A stretch of DNA of 10,738 nucleotides, from assembly GCA_012841225.1 (NCBI GenBank), contig DUVD01000186.1, forward strand, positions 1 to 10,738. The letters are read 5' to 3'. Position numbers and translations under genes: made by a program. How positions within the stretch are numbered: position 1 is the first letter of the stretch; every line of letters starts with the position of its first letter. Below the pieces are notes generated by a model. That model made no database searches, was not told the origin of the DNA, and worked only from the letters and a program-made list of their open reading frames with translations. Shown piece after piece: positions 6,449-10,738 of this stretch. This stretch comes from Fibrobacter sp. (lineage in GTDB: Bacteria; Fibrobacterota; Fibrobacteria; Fibrobacterales; Fibrobacteraceae).

Positions 6449-7879
6449 ATGAACATGAATGTGAAACGCATTTTTAAGCTCAGTTTTTTACTATCAGCTG
6501 CCCTGATTGTCAGTTCTTTCGCTCAAGATAATGACTGGCGCAATAAAGACATTATAATTTCTTTTCGAGACAAGCCTATTGGCAACTTCCGTTTTAACAA
6601 CGCACGCGCAGTAAAAGGCGTTACGGACTTCCAACGCACTACTGGCGACAAGCCTTCTTTTGCGGGCGCAAATTTAGAAGGAGTTAGTTTTCAAAATGCT
6701 GTTCTTTCCAAAGCTAACTTTTCTGGTGCAAACCTCACTGGCGTTATTTTAAGCGGTGCAGACATTCGCGAATCCGATTTTAAAGGCGCGAACATGCAAG
6801 GAGCAAACCTCTATCGTGCTACCTTACTCGATAGTAGGTTTCCTAAAACCAACCTTCAAAATGCGCGTCTTGATGCTATGAAAGTCTCTGACCGCGCTGA
6901 TTTTAGTAAGTCCAATTTGACTAATGCTTCACTTATGGATATGGACTTAACGTTGGCAAACTTCAGCAAGTCTAACCTCACAAACGCCACGTTTTCTCGT
7001 TCCTTGATGGGTAGTGCGAATCTCTCTAAAGCCATTGTCGAGAAAACCGACTTTTCTGGCTGTAACTTGATTAACGCCTCCTTTAAAGGTGTCGAGCTTA
7101 AAAACGTTAACTTTGCCAAAGCGGGTTTGTCTCGCACTAATTTTAGAGGTGCCGAATTTATTAACGTGAATCTAAGAGAAGCCGATCTCTCTCTTACTTC
7201 CTTTAACGATGTGGACTTTTCTAAAACGCAACTTCAAAAAGCCCTTTTTGCTCAAGCCACTCTTAAAAACATGAACTTTAATGGACAAGACCTTTCTGGC
7301 GTTGTCTTTGATAAGGGTAAAGTTCTTAAAAGCTCATTTGAAGGCACAAAATTAATTGGAGCCTCTTTCTTTGATACAGAAGTTAACAAAGTGGTTTTTA
7401 AGAAAGCTGAATTGTTAAAGGCTGTTTTCGATGGCGCCTACATCCGTAAAAACATTTTTGACTTAGCCGACCTAACTAAAGCCAACTTCTCTAACTCCAC
7501 CATCGAAATGTCTGATTTTAATTTGTCTAAACTTGCAGGTTCTAATTTTTCCGGTGCCAAACTCATTAAAGTTAGTTTCTTAAACGCCGATATGAAGGGC
7601 GTTAGATTCAATGCTGACACTAAAATGGACGATGTAGACTTTTCAGGTGCCGATCTTTCTGGCGCTAAAATTGAAAGATTTACCGCTAAAAAAGTAATCT
7701 ACGACGCTAAAACTAAATTTCCTAGCGGCTTTGTGCCTCGCCAATATGGCTTTACTAGGCATGGAGAAAAGGCAACAGAAATTATAATCGAACGCAAGCC
7801 TCGCTCTAGTGTATCCGATGACGCCATGCCTAAAAAGAAGAGAAGAAAGAAAAGAGTCGTTGAAGACGACGATGAATAA
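6449..7879 (+). CDS. secreted pentapeptide-repeat protein
   Basis: Exported protein of 476 residues. Residues 1-25 form a Sec signal peptide (basic start, hydrophobic core, S-F-A before the cleavage site). Residues about 71-407 are nearly unbroken pentapeptide repeats of the A(D/N)LxG / xxFxx type, roughly 67 units, predicted to fold as a right-handed beta-helix of about 17 coils with Phe/Leu stacked inside. The tail is distinct: a non-repeat segment, then PKKKRRKKR and an acidic end VVEDDDE. ATG 6449 is set by AAAAGGG 8 nt upstream and by the signal peptide; an upstream ATG at 6350 would bury that peptide. Many cytosolic pentapeptide proteins have unknown roles or mimic DNA (the MfpA/Qnr group); export argues against a gyrase role. 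The actual function is unknown. The gene stands alone, divergent from the flavoprotein gene, and ends in its own terminator. Confidence 0.9.
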   Translation: MNMNVKRIFKLSFLLSAALIVSSFAQDNDWRNKDIIISFRDKPIGNFRFNNARAVKGVTDFQRTTGDKPSFAGANLEGVSFQNAVLSKANFSGANLTGVILSGADIRESDFKGANMQGANLYRATLLDSRFPKTNLQNARLDAMKVSDRADFSKSNLTNASLMDMDLTLANFSKSNLTNATFSRSLMGSANLSKAIVEKTDFSGCNLINASFKGVELKNVNFAKAGLSRTNFRGAEFINVNLREADLSLTSFNDVDFSKTQLQKALFAQATLKNMNFNGQDLSGVVFDKGKVLKSSFEGTKLIGASFFDTEVNKVVFKKAELLKAVFDGAYIRKNIFDLADLTKANFSNSTIEMSDFNLSKLAGSNFSGAKLIKVSFLNADMKGVRFNADTKMDDVDFSGADLSGAKIERFTAKKVIYDAKTKFPSGFVPRQYGFTRHGEKATEIIIERKPRSSVSDDAMPKKKRRKKRVVEDDDE

Positions 7880-7902
7880 ACTCTCTTTATTATTATTATT
7901 TA

Positions 7903-7934
7903 AAAGCAGCCTTTTTTAAGGGCTGTTTTTTTTT
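7903..7934 (+). terminator. intrinsic terminator after the pentapeptide gene
   Basis: The stem pairs AAAAGCAGCC with GGCTGTTTTT (C-G/G-C core CAGCC:GGCTG, flanking A-T pairs and one G-T), around a short T-rich loop, and is followed by an uninterrupted run of T. It begins about 23 nt after the stop codon. It isolates the upstream gene from radA, which must therefore have its own promoter. Confidence 0.88.
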
Positions 7935-7960
7935 GACAATTTTTAACACTCTCTTTTTTC

Positions 7961-7968
7961 TAATTTAA
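7961..7968 (+). promoter_or_regulatory. candidate -7 promoter element of radA
   Basis: TAATTTAA lies 5 nt before the radA ATG and matches TAnnTT of the -7 element. No Shine-Dalgarno is present. A perfect TTGACA at 7933-7938 lies upstream, but the gap to TAATTT is 22 nt, too long for a normal sigma-70 pair. Confidence 0.28.
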
Positions 7969-7973
7969 TTGTT

Positions 7974-9347
7974 ATGATAAAAGCAAAATCTAAAACAGAA
8001 TACGTTTGTAAAGAATGCCATAGTGTTTTTTCTAAGTGGGCTGGTAAATGCCCCTCATGCGAAGCGTGGAGCTCTATGGAAGAGCGCATGGTAGAAACAC
8101 CTGCCAACAAAAGAGGGCTTGGTGGGCAACAAAAAAAAGGCATTTCAGAGCCCCTTAAAAACATCCAAAGTCAAGGGACTAAGAGGTTAAGCACAGCTAA
8201 CTCCGAATTTGACCGCACTCTTGGCGGTGGGCTGGCGCCCGGCTCTTTAATTCTTATTGGCGGCGATCCTGGAATAGGTAAATCGACTTTGGTTTTGCAA
8301 ACGCTTGCCACGATGTCGGCGGCTGGTGTTAAAACACTTTACGTTAGTGGTGAAGAAAGCGCCGTACAAGTCAAGATTAGAAGCGAGCGCCTCGAAGTTT
8401 CTGGTAGCGATATGCTTTTAATGTGCGAGACCAATCTCGAAAAAGTACTAAGCGAGGCCAAACGCATTCAACCCGAAATCCTCGTCATCGATTCTATTCA
8501 AACGATTTATAAAACAGAACTGCCTGGCACGCCAGGTAGCGTGACTCAGCTTCGAGAATGTACCTTAGAATTAATGATTTTTGCTAAAAACACTGGCTGC
8601 ATAACCATTCTGGTAGGGCACGTTACCAAAGACGGCCAAATCGCCGGCCCTAGGGTTTTAGAACACATGGTCGATACCGTCGCCTATTTTGAAGGCGATA
8701 GAAATCACCAATATCGCATCTTAAGGACTATTAAAAATCGCTTTGGTGCCACTAACGAAATAGGTGTTTTCGAAATGACCGCAAGAGGGCTTGAGTCAGT
8801 AGAAAACCCAAGCAAGGTCTTTTTACAAGATAGTGTAGAGCCTTTGCCTGGAAGCGTCATCAGCTGCACTTTGGAGGGCTCCAGGGCTCTTCTCTTTGAA
8901 GCACAAGCACTTGTTAGCCAAAGTAACTACTCAGTGCCTCAAAGAGTTGCTGCAGGGGTTGATCCTAAAAGGCTCACCATTATTCTTGCACTTTTAGAAA
9001 AATTTGGTGATGTTAAAATAGGGCCTGCCGACGTATTTGCATCAATTGCTGGTGGCCTTAAGGTTAACGATGCCGGGACTGATTTAGCGCTTGCTCTCGC
9101 TATTGCAGGCAACTTTATGGGCATTGCTATGCCCAAACAAACTTTAGTTATTGGAGAGCTTGGGCTTTCTGGAGAGGTGAGGTCGGTGAGCCTATTAGAA
9201 TGGCGCATCAAAGAAGCGATGCGCCTAGGTTTCAAAGAAATTCTTGTTCCAGCCTCGGGAAAAATTCCGGAAAATCCCAAGGGGTTGAAGATTACCAAAA
9301 TTGCTAGAATTCAAGAAGCTGTTTCTTGGTTAAAAGAGCAGCAGTAA
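7974..9347 (+). CDS. radA: DNA repair protein RadA (Sms)
   Basis: RecA-like ATPase and branch-migration helicase that helps RecA-driven recombination and repair. Its 457 residues match the family length. In order: an N-terminal zinc finger with Cys12, Cys15, Cys26 and Cys29; a RecA-like core with LGGGLAPGS, Walker A GGDPGIGKST (96-105), SGEES, Walker B ILVIDSIQT (169-177) and the RadA-specific KNRFG motif (254-258); and a C-terminal Lon-protease-like domain (about 300-457) lacking proteolytic function in this family. The ATG at 7974 fits the usual short Lys-rich lead into the zinc finger. No Shine-Dalgarno precedes it. The gene follows a terminator, so it is transcribed separately, and its stop lies 1 nt from the 3' end of a convergent tRNA gene, with no hairpin terminator of its own. 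Confidence 0.97.
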   Translation: MIKAKSKTEYVCKECHSVFSKWAGKCPSCEAWSSMEERMVETPANKRGLGGQQKKGISEPLKNIQSQGTKRLSTANSEFDRTLGGGLAPGSLILIGGDPGIGKSTLVLQTLATMSAAGVKTLYVSGEESAVQVKIRSERLEVSGSDMLLMCETNLEKVLSEAKRIQPEILVIDSIQTIYKTELPGTPGSVTQLRECTLELMIFAKNTGCITILVGHVTKDGQIAGPRVLEHMVDTVAYFEGDRNHQYRILRTIKNRFGATNEIGVFEMTARGLESVENPSKVFLQDSVEPLPGSVISCTLEGSRALLFEAQALVSQSNYSVPQRVAAGVDPKRLTIILALLEKFGDVKIGPADVFASIAGGLKVNDAGTDLALALAIAGNFMGIAMPKQTLVIGELGLSGEVRSVSLLEWRIKEAMRLGFKEILVPASGKIPENPKGLKITKIARIQEAVSWLKEQQ

Positions 9348-9348
9348 A

Positions 9349-9421
9349 TAGCGTGTATGGGACTCGAACCCATGTTACCGGCGTGAGAGGCCAGCGTCCT
9401 AGACCACTAGACGAACACGCC
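9349..9421 (-). tRNA. tRNA-Glu (anticodon CUC)
   Basis: Folding the minus strand gives a full cloverleaf of 73 nt without CCA. The acceptor stem is GGCGTGT/ACACGCT, the D arm has the GTCTAGTGGTCTAGGAC pattern typical of tRNA-Glu, the anticodon stem CTGGC/GCCGG closes the loop CTCTCAC, and the T arm ATGGG/CCCAT holds TTCGAGT. The anticodon CUC reads GAG. The first acceptor pair is G1-U72, a wobble, where bacterial tRNA-Glu usually has G-C. The discriminator is A and CCA is not encoded. It starts 28 nt after the stop of the foldase gene and has no clear promoter in that gap, so it may be processed from that transcript. Confidence 0.93.
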
Positions 9422-9449
9422 GAAAATGGTACGGAAAATAATAGAAAAA

Positions 9450-10738
9450 TTATTCTCTGTAGTAAAGGTCTAAATTATCTTCTACTTTAGCACCAGACTC
9501 TAAAATAGTGATGTATTCATTAAAAGCAGTAGAGGCATCATAACGGAATGCATTTTCTAACTCTTCTTTTATAGATACTTCTATAGCATCGTTTGTTGGC
9601 TTCTTTTTAGAAATTATTCTGAGCATAATAGCGCCGCGGTCAGTAGCAGTCACAGGACCCCACTCCCCTACTTTTTGATTGGTAAGGATAGAGGAGAGAA
9701 CTGGATTACCGAAGCCAATACCAGGAACAAAACCATCTACAGAAGACGTTGCCTTCTCTACTTTTACTTTTTCGATAGAAGAGACTTTCATTACCGAGTC
9801 TTGACTTGTAGAGTCTGTTTTGGCGGGAAATTCTTCTTTGACTTTAGCAGCGACAGAATTCAGATACATAACGCTATTCTCTGCAGATTTCTTTTGGAGC
9901 AACTTGCTCTTAATTTCGCTATAAAAAGCCTTTAAGCTACGTGTGCCAGCAACTAAACTATCTGTTTTAGAAGCAAGCATCACAAAACTTTTGTTCTTCA
10001 TGATATTTGAGATGGGGCCAGAACCGACTTCAGGACGTTCTTTATTAGCAAAAGCGTAAGCGTTTAAGCCACTCATGTGACCTAGTCCAGAAATTTGATC
10101 GCCTCTGCTTAACCAATCACTGGTAAGAACAGGAATACTTTTTGTTTTTGCAGCAGCATCAAAGTTTTTGGAGTCTTGGAATGCGACTTTAACTTGTTCC
10201 ATAATGCGTTCTAAGCTATCAATCGTTTCTGAAGAAGCAGTCACCGTTAAAAGAATATGAGACGCTTTTACTAAATCGAGGCCAGTAGAGTCTACTTTTT
10301 TACCATGAGATTTAATGATATGATAACCAAATTCGGTGCGAACAGGCTCTGAAATACTACCGGAATCGAGATTAAAAGCAACCTCTTCAAAAGCTTTTAC
10401 CCAAGTACCGCGACCGGCGTAATCACCTAAATCGCCACCTTTTTCTGCACTGGCAGGGTCTTCTGAGGTGATACGTGCGAGTTCTTCAAAATCGGTGGCA
10501 CTAGTGGAGTCTGTGAGCTGGTAATATAAGGTCATTGCATATTCGCGAATTTTGGCGTCATCATCACTAGTCGCTTCAATAGGCAAAAGAGCATATTTTA
10601 ACTTCATTAAATCTTTTTCAACATAAAAACTATCGAAGGCGTTAAAGTAAGCGGCAATCATAACGCTATCCACAGCTGATTCTGGAGCAGCAAAATCAGA
10701 TGCATTAACAGTAGCAACTTCGAGATCATAGTCGGTTA
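9450..10738 (-). CDS. PpiD/SurA-like parvulin peptidyl-prolyl isomerase, 5' end beyond window
   Basis: Periplasmic foldase with parvulin (PpiC-type) prolyl isomerase domains, probably anchored by an N-terminal helix as in PpiD. The reading frame stays open to the window edge, so the start is not visible; the GTG at 10673 is an internal Val. About 428 residues can be read. The first parvulin domain is clear: KYALLPIEA, then FEELARITSEDP, EKGGDLGDYAGRGTWVKAFEEVAF and SEPVRTEFGYHIIKSHGKK. A second domain begins with KASHILLTV but lacks the GGDLG and FGYHII equivalents, so it is degenerate and may act as a chaperone surface. The C-terminal part (about 300-420) includes a Ser/Thr/Lys-rich stretch and a final WGPVTATDRGAIMLRI segment, like the closing domain of PpiD proteins. 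No terminator is seen before the tRNA gene. Confidence 0.88.
   Translation of the reverse strand, partial: TDYDLEVATVNASDFAAPESAVDSVMIAAYFNAFDSFYVEKDLMKLKYALLPIEATSDDDAKIREYAMTLYYQLTDSTSATDFEELARITSEDPASAEKGGDLGDYAGRGTWVKAFEEVAFNLDSGSISEPVRTEFGYHIIKSHGKKVDSTGLDLVKASHILLTVTASSETIDSLERIMEQVKVAFQDSKNFDAAAKTKSIPVLTSDWLSRGDQISGLGHMSGLNAYAFANKERPEVGSGPISNIMKNKSFVMLASKTDSLVAGTRSLKAFYSEIKSKLLQKKSAENSVMYLNSVAAKVKEEFPAKTDSTSQDSVMKVSSIEKVKVEKATSSVDGFVPGIGFGNPVLSSILTNQKVGEWGPVTATDRGAIMLRIISKKKPTNDAIEVSIKEELENAFRYDASTAFNEYITILESGAKVEDNLDLYYRE

Noticed and set aside
6856..7620. Reading frames on the opposite strand inside the pentapeptide gene
   Set aside because: They are open only because the repeat codons mirror into Leu/Lys/Ala-rich frames; no Shine-Dalgarno or independent protein features.
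6650..7670. Tandem DNA repeat or CRISPR-like array
   Set aside because: The periodicity comes from pentapeptide codons. The units are diverged at the DNA level and have no constant repeat with spacers.
7933..7938. Perfect TTGACA as a -35 box for radA
   Set aside because: It overlaps the end of the terminator T-run, and the nearest -10-like TAATTT is 22 nt away, too far for a sigma-70 pair.
1..10738. Defence island, phage or mobile element
   Set aside because: No integrase, transposase, inverted repeats, nuclease or restriction genes are seen; most genes are housekeeping or envelope functions with similar base composition.

Overview
The window reads as ordinary chromosomal DNA from a Gram-negative bacterium of the FCB superphylum, most likely Fibrobacterota or a close relative. 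This placement is an inference. It rests on several things: an ABC ATPase with an LSDGER signature as in Bacteroidetes-type FecE/HmuV proteins; many secreted proteins with Sec-type signal peptides; the carboxynorspermidine decarboxylase route to polyamines; AT-rich intergenic DNA; and start-proximal elements resembling the Bacteroidetes -7 promoter motif TAnnTTTG. No phage, IS, CRISPR or other mobile structure is visible.

Left part (1-2437, minus strand): an apparent three-gene operon, read right to left. It encodes a secreted protein of unknown function with an Asp/Ser-rich N-terminal linker, a FecCD/BtuC-type permease, and its ATPase, which is cut by the window start. The ATPase appears to start at TTG with a perfect AGGAGG and overlaps the permease by 11 nt. 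The cargo is probably an iron-siderophore, haem or cobalamin.

Centre-left (2549-4624): nspC and tsaE on the plus strand overlap by ATGA. A minus-strand gene for a single-pass membrane protein with a TPR-like outer part converges on tsaE and overlaps its 3' end by 29 bp.

Centre (4683-6326, minus): a geranylgeranyl-reductase-family flavoprotein followed 3 nt later by a SufE-like sulfur acceptor. The membrane/TPR gene lies 58 nt further downstream on the same strand.

Centre-right (6449-9347, plus): a secreted pentapeptide-repeat protein of about 17 predicted coils ends at a clear intrinsic terminator, and radA follows.

Right end (9349-10738, minus): a PpiD/SurA-like parvulin foldase, open at the window end, is followed after 28 nt by tRNA-Glu(CUC). 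The tRNA ends 1 nt from the converging radA stop codon.

The main genome-level pattern is that five genes that begin transcription units carry TAnnTT-type elements only 4-7 nt before the start codon, four of them with no visible Shine-Dalgarno. Operon-internal genes and the pentapeptide gene have clear Shine-Dalgarno sequences. This suggests leaderless or nearly leaderless transcription here. The most open functional questions are the secreted protein in the transporter operon and the role of the exported pentapeptide solenoid. I see no convincing new multi-gene defence or biosynthetic system.
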